A stretch of 64,000 nucleotides of DNA from Ornithorhynchus anatinus (GCF_004115215.2 NC_041751.1:33185958-33249957); one strand, 5' to 3'. Numbered from the stretch's first letter, positions 43,999 to 54,890 are shown. Notes: generated by a model from the sequence alone, not told the origin. Numbers and translations are program-made.

Positions 43999-44654
43999 AA
44001 TTCCAGGGAAGCTGCCTGCCTTCCCAAAGAGAATCCCTAGTGGAATTCCAGAGGGGACCAGATATCCCGATTTGGGGAGCACCGTGCTGATGTTGGGGGT
44101 TCTGGCCCGGGTCCCACAGCCCCGCTGGCTCTCCCATAATGGCTCCCTGCCTACAGCGGCTGTCCTCCCCTTGCCCAGTTCCGGTCACGCCGGAAACTCC
44201 CTTTACCAACCTGGAAAAAGCATCGTCTTCATCATCTAATGTTTGTGCAAATAAATTTGCCTCAAACAGAGACTCCTCGCCATCGGCTTTAAAGCGCTCA
44301 TTCACCCGGCTCGCTTCTAACTCATCTCGCTACTCTCTTCTTTACGGCGCAGCCCACGCACTTTGCTCTTCCATCGCTAACCTGGCCTGGAAGCTCGTTG
44401 TGGGCAGGGAATGTGTCTGTTTATTGTTATATTGTACTCTCCCAAGCGCTTGATACGGTACTCTGCACAATAAGCATTTGATAAATATAATGGACTGAGT
44501 GACTGAGCATCTCCACCAACTCTGCTACATTGTACTCTCCCAAGCGTTTAATACAGTGTTCGGGGAATGTGTATGTTATATTGTACTCCCTCAAGAGCTT
44601 AGTACAGAGCTCTGCACACAGCAAGTGTTCAGTAAATGCCACTGGTTGATCGTA

Positions 44655-44960
44655 TTGCCACCTTTCACCAGTGGGTTCTCTGATGGACAACCAGCAGCGG
44701 GTGATTGTAGGGGGACTCGGGGTTCACCGAGTCCCAGGTTTGGGGAATCCGGTTATTTCCAGGGTATCCCAGCAGGCACGACACACCGGATTAATGCCCA
44801 CAGATCTACACACATGCTAATCACCCCCCGAGGGAGGGGGAGGGATGGGAAGAGCAGCTGATAAATGCTGCCTCCGACGTATCCTACCCGAATCGGACTC
44901 CCGGCGAACTTCCCTCCCAGACAGCATGAGCATTGGAGAATCGTGAGTAAGACCAAATCA
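44655..44960 (+). promoter_or_regulatory. V1R upstream module E8 of gene 8
   Basis: Module with CCGGATTAATGC at about 44787, CTAATCA, Olf/EBF-like core at 44826-44835, CAGCTGATAAATGCTGCC and donor GTGAGTAAG at 44943. The implied intron is 44943-49706, about 4.8 kb, the longest of the set. Confidence 0.68.
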
Positions 44961-44979
44961 CCTCTCCGATCATGGTGTT

Positions 44980-46190
44980 ACAGGGCTTTCTATAGGACAT
45001 CTGAGGCTTCTAGAGAAGAAGTGTGGCTCAGTGCATAGAGCACGGATCTGGGAATCAGAGGGACGTGGGCTCTAATCCCTATTCTGTCACTTACCTGCTG
45101 CGTGGCCTTGGTCAAATCACCTCACTTCCCTTGGCTGCAGTTCCCTCTTCTGTAAAATGGGGATTAAGACTGTGAGATCTGAACTGTTTCCAACCTGATT
45201 ATCTTATATCTTGCCCAGTGCTTAGCGTGGTGCCCGGCACAAAGTAAGTGCTTAACAAATACCATTTAGAAAACCCACCCCCCCAACACACACCCGGCTC
45301 CTCTCACTCATCTACTTTCTCCCGACCGCTTCCTCCTGGACTCCTGCCTGCAAGTCCCTTCCCACTCCTGTCTGACAGACCGCCACTCTTCCGGTCGAAA
45401 ACCTCCACTATGAAAATCGTATCTCCTCTAAAAAGTCTTCTCTGACCGCTCAACTCTTCTCACCTTCCCGCTTGATTCTCTTCTCCTTTGGTGTCTTATC
45501 TTCCTACCCACTTCAAGTACTTTGATACTCACCTCACCCCTCTAGCACTTATGTGCATCCGTACACCAATCAGTGGTATTTATTGACCGCTCTACATTTT
45601 AATCCCGGCTCTGCCGCTTGACTGCTGAGTTACCATGGGTAAGTCACTTATCCATTCTGTATCTCGGTTGCCTCATCTGCAGAATGGGGATTTAATACCT
45701 GTTCCCCCTTCTACTTAGACTGTAAACCCCATGTGGGATCTGATGATCTTAGTACAGTGCCGGGAACATTCGGTAAATGGTTAGCAATTTCTATCGTTAT
45801 TCTTATTATTATTGAGGGAAAGTACAAAACCACAGAGTTGGCAGACACATTCCCTGCATTCAAGCAACTTACAATCTAGGGGGGAAAACAGACATTAATA
45901 TAAATAAACTATAAATATGTACATACAAGCTGTGGGACTGAGGGTGGGGTGAATATCAAGTGCTTAAATGGTAATAATAACTGTGGTATTTGTTAATAAT
46001 AATTGTGGTACGTGCCAGGCACTGTGCTGAGCACTGAGGTAGATACGAGATTACTGGGTTTGACACGGTCCCTGTGCCGCTTGGGCTCACAGTCTTAATC
46101 CCCATTTTACAGATGCGGTAACTGAGGCACAGAGAAGTGTAGTGACTTGGCCAAGATCAAACAGCAGACGTGTGGCAGAGCCGGGCTTAG
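44980..46190. repeat. Repeats in the predicted intron of V1R gene 8, left part
   Basis: Mon1 (+) about 45010-45270, L2 3' fragment 45290-45560, Mon1 (+) about 45595-45800, antisense L2 piece 45820-45965, antisense Mon1 from about 45985 to 46190. The last is cut off by foreign sequence and resumes at about 47745. Confidence 0.65.
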
Positions 46191-47060
46191 AGCATCTGTT
46201 CATTTCTACACCAAGGTCACGAAAGCCTCTCATGCGATTGCGAGATCGGAGTCGTTTGAAAAAATTCCGTAACACTCACAACATGCTTACAGTCTACTAG
46301 TTAGTAATTGGACTGTGCATGGAACAAAACACGTTAAAATGCTTTGAGAGCTCTAGAGTAACACGGCTGTAGTTATCTTTCTGAAGAAGTGCGAATGTAT
46401 ATATGGAAGTAACGTGAAATGATTTTAATATACCTGAAAAGATTGGTGATCGATTCAGAATCTTTAAATAAATAAACTATCCATCTGAGAGAATTATTTA
46501 TCTTAATATCTAGAATTAGAGGATGAGCCCATTGTTGAAATTCAGTAAATATTCAATCATATTTCAGTGGCTGTTTTCTCATATTTTGTATTTTGATCAT
46601 ACATCAAAATCAGCGTGTCTAGAAGTATTGAAATAAGGAAATTTAACATGTCCAAGTTGAAATCTTACTTGCCCCAAAGAACACACGTAACCTTTTTGTC
46701 TACAAGTTGGGGAGACAAACTAAGCCTCTGAAAGCCTAGTCTTCATTCTGAGTAAGATTTTATTGGATCAAAACAAAAGATTATAATAAAAGGCAGAAAG
46801 GCGGATGAAGAAAGGGTGTATTTAAGAATGATAATCACTTTAAATCAGACTGTAGAAGTATGCTCAGTAAAGGTGCTAGATAAGATTGGCTTAATATAAC
46901 CAAGGGCATGGGAGGAAAGAGACAGATTCCACTGGGACCTCAAGATCTAATCTTGTTCATTATTTAACAAACGCCGACGAGGATCATTGTGGAAATAAGG
47001 CTATCACAGAGCCCAGCCCAAAATTTAGATCTCGAGAAGGTCAGATTAACCAATTTTCCA
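46190..47060. other. AT-rich island of unknown origin inside a split Mon1
   Basis: About 870 bp of AT-rich, SINE-free sequence, very unlike the GC-rich surroundings. It is absent from the corresponding place in units 4-7. I see no open frame or domain. Short strings (tcacgaaagc near 46217 and aacacggct near 46361) recall a tail motif from other amniote interspersed repeats, but the match is too short to name a family. Confidence 0.45.
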
Positions 47061-47061
47061 G

Positions 47062-47742
47062 TAAAGCAGTGTGGCCTAGTGGAAAGAGCACCAGGTTAGA
47101 AGTCCAAGGACCGGGTTCTAATCCCGACTCTGCCACTTGTCTGCTGTGTGACCTCGGGCAAGTCACTTAACTTCTCGGTGCCTAGGTTACCTCATCTGTA
47201 AAATGGGGATTAAAACTGTGAGCCCCAGGTGGGACAAGGACACTGTTCATCCTGATTATTCTCTTCCCCTAATTCTCTTCCCCTCTTCAAAACCCTACTT
47301 AAAGCTCACCTCCTCCAAGAGGCCTTCCAGACTGAGCTCCCCTTTTCCCTCTGCTCTGTCTGCTCCCCTTCTCCCCCCCTTCACCTCTCCTCAGCTAAGC
47401 CCTCTTTTCCCCCCTTTCCCTCTGTTCCTCCCCCTCTCCCTTCCCCTCTCCTCAGCACTGTGCTCGTCCGCTCAACTGAATATATCTTCATTACCCTATT
47501 TATTTTGTTAATGAGATGTACATCACCTTGATTCGATTTATTTGCTGTTGTTTTAATGAGATGTTCATCCCCTCGATTCTATTTATTGCTATTGTTCTCG
47601 TCTGTCCGTCTCACCCCTTTAGACCGTAAGCCCGTCAAAGGGCAGGAACTGTCTCTGTCTGTTACCGATTTGTACATTCCAAGCACTTAGTACAGTGCTC
47701 TGCCTATAGTAAGCACTCAATAAATACTACTGAATGAATAAC
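47062..47742 (+). mobile_element. Mon1 SINE followed by a sense L2 3' end
   Basis: Mon1 (+) at 47062-47255 lacks its tail and passes directly into an L2 3' end (47262-47742) with tccaagaggccttcc, a poly-pyrimidine stretch, two diverged copies of ttaatgagatgtacatc-like text and the terminal caataaatactactgaatga. The antisense Mon1 split at 46190 resumes immediately after. Confidence 0.7.
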
Positions 47743-49640
47743 TCCCAGGCCACTAGGCCACACTGCTTCTGATAAGATCCAACTGCAGAGCTGAGGGAGA
47801 AGGAACTGGGGGAAAGAGGGCTTAATGGGGGAAGACTTCTTGGAGAAGAGGTGATTTTAATAAGGCTTGGAAGTTGGGAGAGTGGTGGTCTGGCCTATTT
47901 GGAGGGGGAGGGAGGTCCACGTCAAAGGGAGGAGTTGGGAGATGGGTCAGCGATGAGATCGGGTCACAGTGAGTAAGCTGGCACTCGAAGAGCAAAACGA
48001 GTGGGCTGGTCTGAAGTAGGAGATTGGTGATGACGACGATGACGATGTTACTTGTAGAGAGCTTACTCTGTGCCTAGCACTATTCTGAGAACTGGGGTAG
48101 ATAGAATTGAATCAGGTAGGACGCAACGAAGCAAGGTAGGAGGGGCTGAGCTGATGGAGCGCACTGAAGCCAGTGATAAGAAGTTTCTGTTTAATGCAGA
48201 GGTGGCCGGGCAAATACTGCAGCAAGTGCTTAGTTCAGAGCTTAGGTATCTAGCCACAATTCATTTATTTATATCAGTATCTGTCTTCCGTTCTCAATTG
48301 TAAGCTCATTCTATACTAATTCTTATATTGAACTCTCCCAAGCGCCTAGTACTGTGCTCAGCACACAGTGAGCACTGAATAACTATGACTGACTAATTGA
48401 TTAGGAGGCATGGCTGATGACCCCTGAAGGACTTTCTCCCAGAACTTACATTTTCCCATTTGAGGGCTTTCGGGACAGAGCCCCATTGCCATTACACTGG
48501 ATCATCTCCCTTCTGAGGCTTCAGAAAAAAACTCCAGTTTAATCATGATCTGTAAAATTTTGCCCACTAGATTCATTCACTCACTCATTCGATCATATTT
48601 ACTGAGCGCTTACCGTGTGCAGAGCACTGTACCAATCTTTTGGGATAGTGCAGTACAGCAATAAACAAATTCCCTGCCCACAGCGAGCTCGCCGTCTAGA
48701 CGGGGAGACAGACACCAAGAGAAATAAATAAATCTCAGTTAGCTGCATAAGTGCTGTGAGTTTGGGAGTGGGGATAAATAAAGGGAGCAAGTCAGGATGA
48801 TGCAGAAGGGAGTGGGGAAACATCTCCCCAACATTATTGTAGTAAAATCATTTGGGCAGCACTGTGAAGTATGGATTGGAGTGGGGACAGATAGAAGGCT
48901 GGGAGGGTCAGCAGGGAGGCTGGTACAGTAATCAAGGCGGGATAGAATAAGTGATTGTATTAACATGGTAGACGTTAGGATGGATAGCAGTGTTGTGAAG
49001 TGGGACCGACGGGATTTCGTGATGGATTGAATAGGTGAGTTACCTGAGGTTACGGGCTTGTGAGACAGGAAGGATGGTGGTGCCGTCTACGGGGAATGGA
49101 AAGTGAGAGGGAGGACGGGGTTTGGGTGGGAAGATAAGGAGCTCTCTTTTGATCACTTCACACACTTTGCTCCTCTAATGCCAGCCTACTCACTGTACCT
49201 CCAATCTCATCTATCTCACCACTGACCTCTCACCAACGTCCTCCTTTTGGCCTGGAATTTCCTCCCCCTCCATATATGCCAGACCTCCACTCCACCACCT
49301 TCAGAGCCTTATTAAAAGCCCATCTCCTCCAAGAGGCCTTCCCTGATTAAGCCCTCTTTTCTCCGACTCCCTCTCCCTTCTACATCGCCGATGCACTTGG
49401 CTCCGCACCCTTCAAGCACTCACTAGTCACCCCACCCTCGGCCCCCCAGCACTTCTATCCATATCCCCAATTTATTGATTAATATTATTGTCTGTCTCCC
49501 TGTTCAGACCGAAAGCTCACTGCAGGCAGGAAACAGGTCTACACATTCTGTCAGACTCTCGTAAACCTGAAAGTGGTGCTCTGAGTACCGTAAATGCTCA
49601 CTAAAAATGATTGATTGATTGATACTATAAATGCATATTC
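47743..49640. repeat. Repeats in the predicted intron of V1R gene 8, right part
   Basis: Antisense L2 3' UTR (47785-48020), antisense Mon1 fragment (48050-48125), sense L2 tail (48240-48400), the non-repeat block shared with units 3 and 4 (48400-48570), then antisense L2 3' end with the ORF2 end near 48890-49130 (SLILSRLDYCTSL readable on the minus strand). Last is a sense L2 3' end (49165-49620). Confidence 0.6.
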
Positions 49641-49742
49641 AACGAATTCTCTCTGTCTCTCTTTCTCTTCATTTCTTCAACTTCTTCATCCCAGGTTGTT
49701 CTACAGGAAGCCTTCTCTAGTTCTAACCGAAAGGTCGAGTGG

Positions 49743-50717
49743 ATGAACGCCACCGAGCTCTCCTTTGGGATGGTGTTTCTATTCCAGATGGGCATCGGGA
49801 TCTCGTTGAATTTATTCCTCTTCCTCTTTTATTCCCGCACGGTCACTGCCAGCCGCAAGTTCAGCCCCTCAGACTTGATCCTCATCCATCTGGCCTTCTC
49901 CAACGCCGTCATCCTCCTCAGCTTCGGACTCTCGGAGACCCTGTCGTATTGGGGACTGAGAAATTTCCTCAGCGATGTCGGATGTAAAATCCTCATGTAC
50001 GTTTACCGAGTGGGCCGGGGCCTGTCCATCTGCAGCACCTGCCTCCTGAGCGTCTTCCAGGCCGTCACCATCAGCCCCGGGACTACCCGCTGGGCCCGGA
50101 TCAAAGCCAGGCTAGCCAGGGGCGTCGTCCTCTCCTGCCTCCTCTCCTGGGGCCTCAGTCTGCTCGTAGATTTAGACGCCCTGTTCAACATCACGGGCCC
50201 TCGGAACAGCAGCGTCGCCAGAATGATGTTGGATCTCAAATACTGTTCAAAACTCAGTGACAGCGCGGAAACCACCCTGCTCATCGCTGTCGTGTTCTCC
50301 CTCCGCGACCTGTTCTTCGTGGGGCTCATGAGCTTGGCCAGCGGCTACATGGTTTTTGTCCTGCACAGGCACCACCGGCAGGTGCGACACCTCCACGGGT
50401 CCGGACGCTCCTCCGGGGAGATGCCCGAAGTCCAAGCGGCCAAGAGAGTGGTTGCCCTGGTCACCCTCTACGTCCTCCTCTACGGGCGGCAGTCCGTCAT
50501 GCTGAGCGTCATTCTGAACCGGAAGGAAAAGTCTCCTCTGCTGACGAACAGCCACCTGGTGTTTTCAATCACCTTCTCCTCCATGAGTCCGCTTCTGATG
50601 ATCCACGGCGACCGGAGAATGAGGACGTTCTGGAAAAGGGAATCTGCTGTGTCCCACGTGGATTCTGCAGTAGAATTCCAAGGAAGCCGCCTGCCTGCCC
50701 AACGAGAGAATTCCTAG
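49743..50717 (+). CDS. Vomeronasal type-1 receptor, gene 8 (extended C-terminus)
   Basis: V1R of 324 residues with all seven segments, the Cys pair, the NAT sequon at N2 and NITGPRNSS. Private changes include LSETLSYWGLRN between TM2 and TM3, RVGRGLSIC in TM3 and KARLARGVVLSCLLS in TM4. TM7 and the tail read SPLLMIHGDRRMRTFWKRE, closer to genes 1 and 9 than to 3-7. The ancestral stop is missed because one base is inserted (tctgcagtagaattc where others have tcctcatagaattc), so the frame runs on for 15 further residues to 50717. The acceptor ctacag ends at 49706, giving the 36-base leader. Confidence 0.93.
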   Translation: MNATELSFGMVFLFQMGIGISLNLFLFLFYSRTVTASRKFSPSDLILIHLAFSNAVILLSFGLSETLSYWGLRNFLSDVGCKILMYVYRVGRGLSICSTCLLSVFQAVTISPGTTRWARIKARLARGVVLSCLLSWGLSLLVDLDALFNITGPRNSSVARMMLDLKYCSKLSDSAETTLLIAVVFSLRDLFFVGLMSLASGYMVFVLHRHHRQVRHLHGSGRSSGEMPEVQAAKRVVALVTLYVLLYGRQSVMLSVILNRKEKSPLLTNSHLVFSITFSSMSPLLMIHGDRRMRTFWKRESAVSHVDSAVEFQGSRLPAQRENS

Positions 50718-51604
50718 TGGAATTCCAGAGGGGACCAGATATCCCGATGGGGGGAGCACCGTGATGATTTTGGGGATTCCAGGCTGGGTCTCCCAGGCCC
50801 GCTGGCTCTCCCATAATGGCTCCCTGTTCACAGCGCTAGTCCTGCCCTTGCCCAGTTCCAGCTCTCCCAGATACTTCCTTCACCAACCTGGAAAATCAAC
50901 ATCCACTAATACTTATGAATATAAATTTTCCTCAAACAGAGACTCCTCACCGTCGGCTTTGAGGCACTCAATCACCTTGACGCGTCCTAGCCCACCTTGA
51001 TACTCTCCTACTACAGTCCAGCCCCAACACTTTGCTCCCCTATCACTAACCTAGACCGTAAGCTCTTTGCGGGCCGGGAATGTGCCTGTTCAGTGGTATA
51101 TCGTACTCTCCCGAGCGTTTGGCAGAGTACTCCGCACAGCATAAGCACTCAATAAATATGATTAAATGAATGAATGAAAAAACTTCTCACTGTGCCTCGA
51201 TCTTGTCTATCTCACTGCCCACCTCGCGCCCACGTCCTGCCTCTGACCTGGATCGCCCTTCCTCCTCATATCTGACAAACAATTACTCTCCCCGCCCTTC
51301 AAAGACTTACTGAAGGCCCATCTCCTCTAAGAGGCCTTCCCTGACCAACCCCTCCGTTCCTCTTTTCCCACCTCCTTCTGCATCACCCTGACCTGCTCCC
51401 TTTATTCATCTCCCCTCCCAGCCCCAGAGCCCCTGTGTACATAGCTGTAATATATTTATTCATATTAACGTCTGCCTCTCCCTCTCGACTCTAAGCTTGT
51501 TGCGGGCCGGGAATGTGTCTGTATATTGTTGTGGGATGGTTTCCACAGCACTTGGTACAGAGCCCTGCACACGGCAAGCGCTCGGTAAATGCCATCGATT
51601 GTAT

Positions 51605-51920
51605 TGGCACCTTTCGCCAGTGGCTTCTCCGATGGACGACCAGCAGCGGGTAACCGTAGGGGGACTCAGGGTTCATCCAGTGCCAGGTTTGGTGGGATGA
51701 GGGGGAATCCGGTTATTTCCAGGGTATCCCAGCAGGCCCGTCACACCGGATTAATGCTCACAGATTTGCACAGCTGCTAATCGCCCCCCGGGGGAGGGGG
51801 AGAGATGGAAAGAGCAGCTGATAAATGCTGCCTCCGACGCATCCTACGCGAATCGGACTCCCCGTGAACTTCCCTCCCAGACAGCATGAACACTGAAGAA
51901 TCGTGAGTAAGACAAAATCA
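51605..51920 (+). promoter_or_regulatory. V1R upstream module E9 of gene 9
   Basis: Module with CCGGATTAATGC at about 51748, CTAATCG, Olf/EBF-like core CCCCGGGGGA at 51786-51795 (central GA changed to GG, half-sites kept), CAGCTGATAAATGCTGCC and donor GTGAGTAAG at 51903. The implied intron is 51903-53924, about 2.0 kb. Confidence 0.67.
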
Positions 51921-51979
51921 TCTCTCCGATCATGGTCTTATAGGGATTTCTGTAGGAAATATGAGGCTTCTAGAGAAGT

Positions 51980-53920
51980 AGTGTGGCCTAGTGGATAGAG
52001 CATGGGCCTGGGAGAACTAGGTACATATCTGTAATTAATTTACTTATATTAATGGCTGTCTTCCCCTCTAGACTGTAAGCTCCTTGTGGGCAGGGAATGT
52101 TTATTATTATATTTTACTGAGTAGAGTGTTCTGCGCACAGTAAGTGCTCAATAAATACAATTGACTAGCCAAGTGACTGAGTCAGAAGAACCTGTGTTCT
52201 GTCACTCGTCTGGTGCGTGGCCTTGGGCAAGTGAAGGATGCAGTTTGCATCCTGGTAAGCGTCTTGGTAAGATATGCATCGACGTGTCTCTTCCTGTGAT
52301 GGCAACCGGACGGATGGCAACCGGACGGACGAGACCAAGACCAAATGTTTACTCAACCTTGGGCCCGGGTGAGACACCTTCTAAGAACGGAATACAAGGG
52401 AACTGTAATTGACAGATTAGGATAATTAAGGGGAAGACGTCCAACAAGTAGAGTAGAAAAGGCTGGGGGCAACACCTGTTCCTTTTAGGTGGAAAGGAAG
52501 GTAGAGACAGCCCGGCCCGAGGGATTTATTAAGGTGGGATGCCCTTGCTGGTGCAGCCTGTTAAGGACCTGGACACCGAACAAGACTAATCATCTTGCGG
52601 TAGAAGACCCTGTTGGGAGGGAAAGAGTTGTATTACTACTATTATTATTAATATTACTACTAATAAGAAGAATCATATGTTTTGAGTGTTTTCTCTGTGC
52701 AAAGCACTGTACTAAGTGCTTGGAAGAAAACAGTAGAATATAGCACACACTTCTGTGATAAAGCTGAATCTTTGACTTTCTGTTGATTGCAACCTGAAAA
52801 TTAAAGTATCTAGTTTCTTACTAAATGGGGGCAACCATTCCCTCTGCAGCCCCGAGACACGAGCCCTCTAAAATAATCTCGGGTAATGAGTTACCCTCTC
52901 AGCAGCGTGGCTTAGTGGAAAGAGCCCGGGCCTGGGAGTCAGAGGTCGTGAGTTCTAATCCCCGCTCTGCCACTTGTCGCTGTGTGACCTTAGGCAAGCG
53001 GCTTCACTTCTCTGTGCCTCAGTGACCTCATCTGTAAAATGGGGATGAAGACTGTGGGCCCCACGTGGGACAACCCGATTCCTCTGCATCTACGCCAGAG
53101 CTCAGAACAGTGCTTGGCACATGGTAAGCACTTAACAAATATCATAATTATCGTGCCTCCACCTCTCTATCTCGCCACCGACCTCTGGCCCATGTCCTGC
53201 CTCTGGCCTGGAACTCCCTCCCCGTTCATCTATGCCACTCCACCACTCTTCCCACCTTCAGAGCTTTATTTCACTCCCCCTCCAAGAGGCCTTCCCCAAT
53301 TAAGCCCGCTTTTCTCCAAGTTCTTCTCCCTTTTCGTTGCCTATGCTCTTCGCTCCGTACCCTTTAAGCACTTGTTATCACCGCACCCTCCATCCCCGAG
53401 CATTTCTGTGCACATTCCTAATTTGTTCATTCATGTTAATGTCCATCTCTCCCTCTACCTGTAAACTCGCTGTGGGCAGGGAACATGTCTGCCATCTCTG
53501 TTATGTTCTACTCTCCCATGTGTTTAGAGTAGTACTCTGTACTCTGTAGAGAAGCAGTGTGGTTCAGTGGAAAGATCACGGGCTTTGGAGTCAGAGGTCA
53601 TGAATTCGAATCCCAGCTCTGCCACTTGTCAGCTGTGTGACTGTGGGCAAGTCACTTCACTTCTCTGGGCCTCAGTTCCCTCATCTGTAAAATGGGGATT
53701 AACTGTGAACCTTACGTGGGACAACCTGATGACCCTGTGTCTATCCCAGCGCTTAGAACAGTCCTCTGCACATAGTAAGTGCTTAACAAATACCAACATT
53801 ATTATTATTACCTAAATGCTCAATAAAAACCATTGATCGATTGACGCTATAAATACACGTTCAACGAACTCTCTTTGTCTCTCTCTTCATTTCTTCAACT
53901 TCTTCATCCCAGATTGTTCT
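51980..53920. repeat. Repeats in the predicted intron of V1R gene 9
   Basis: A Mon1 (+) starting at about 51985 is interrupted by a sense L2 tail (52016-52170). About 600 bp (52200-52800) matches no repeat I know and includes two copies of gatggcaaccggacgga near 52300. Then Mon1 (+) 52897-53152, sense L2 3' end 53153-53545, and Mon1 (+) 53549-53811 inserted into the L2 tail, ending about 110 bp before the splice acceptor. Other array units lack that last insertion. Confidence 0.65.
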
Positions 53921-53960
53921 ACAGGAAACCTCCTCTAGTTCTAACCGAAAGGTCGGGTGG

Positions 53961-54890
53961 ATGAAGGCCACCGAGCTCTCCTTTGGGATCGTGTTTCTAT
54001 TACAGATCGGCATCGGGATCTCCGTGAATCTATTCCTCTTCCTCTTTTATTCCCGCACGGTCACTGCCAGCCGCAAGGTCAGCCCCTCAGACCTGATCCT
54101 CATCCATCTGGCCTTCTCCAACGCCGTCATCCTCCTCAGCTTTGGACTCCCGGAGACCCTGTCGGCTTGGGGACTGAGAAATTTCCTCAGCGACGGCGGA
54201 TGTAAAATCCTCATGTACGTTTTTCGAGTGGCCCGGGGCCTGTCCATCTGCAGCACCTGCCTCCTGAGCGTCTTCCAGGCCGTCACCATCAGCCCCGGGA
54301 CCACCCGGTGGGCCCGGATCAAAGTCAGGCTACCCGGGTGCGTCCTTCCCTCCTGCCTCCTGTCCTGGGGCCTCAGTCTGCTCGTAGATTTCGATGCCCT
54401 GTTCAACATCACGGGCCCTCGGAACAGCAGCACTGTACAAATCGTGTGGGATCTCAAATATTGCTCAAAAGTTAGCAACAGTGCAGAAATCTCCCTGCTC
54501 ATCACCGTCGTTCTCTCCTTCCGGGATCTGTTCTTCGTGGTTCTCATGAGCTTGGCCAGCGGCTACATGGTGTTTGTCCTGCACAGGCACCACCGGCGGG
54601 TCCGACACCTCCACGGGTCCGGACGCTCCCCCGGGGCGACGTCCGAGGTCAGGGCGGCCAAGAGGGTGGTGGCCCTGGTCACCCTCTACGTCCTCCTCTA
54701 CGGGCGGCAGTCCATCATGCTGAGTGTGTTGCTAAACAGGAAGGAAAAGTCTCCTTTGCTGGTTAGTAGCCACGTGGTGTTGTCATTCACTTTCTCAGCC
54801 ATGAGTCCGTTCTTGATGATTCACAGTGACCGGAGAATTAAAACATTCTGGAAAAAGGGATCTGCGCTTTCCCACGTGGATTCCTCATAG
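53961..54890 (+). CDS. Vomeronasal type-1 receptor, gene 9
   Basis: Intact 309-residue V1R, MKATELS at the N-terminus (no NAT sequon), NITGPRNSS kept in the second extracellular loop, Cys pair kept. The middle is distinctive: TVQIVWDLKYCSKVSNS before TM5, and EISLLITVVLSFRDLFFVV, which is shared with gene 3. From TM7 on (FSAMSPFLMIHSDRRIKTF, then SHVDSS) it resembles genes 1 and 8 more than 3-7. The acceptor ctacag ends at 53924 and gives the 36-base leader. It is the last V1R in the window. The 3' flank keeps the conserved block but diverges. Confidence 0.95.
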   Translation: MKATELSFGIVFLLQIGIGISVNLFLFLFYSRTVTASRKVSPSDLILIHLAFSNAVILLSFGLPETLSAWGLRNFLSDGGCKILMYVFRVARGLSICSTCLLSVFQAVTISPGTTRWARIKVRLPGCVLPSCLLSWGLSLLVDFDALFNITGPRNSSTVQIVWDLKYCSKVSNSAEISLLITVVLSFRDLFFVVLMSLASGYMVFVLHRHHRRVRHLHGSGRSPGATSEVRAAKRVVALVTLYVLLYGRQSIMLSVLLNRKEKSPLLVSSHVVLSFTFSAMSPFLMIHSDRRIKTFWKKGSALSHVDSS

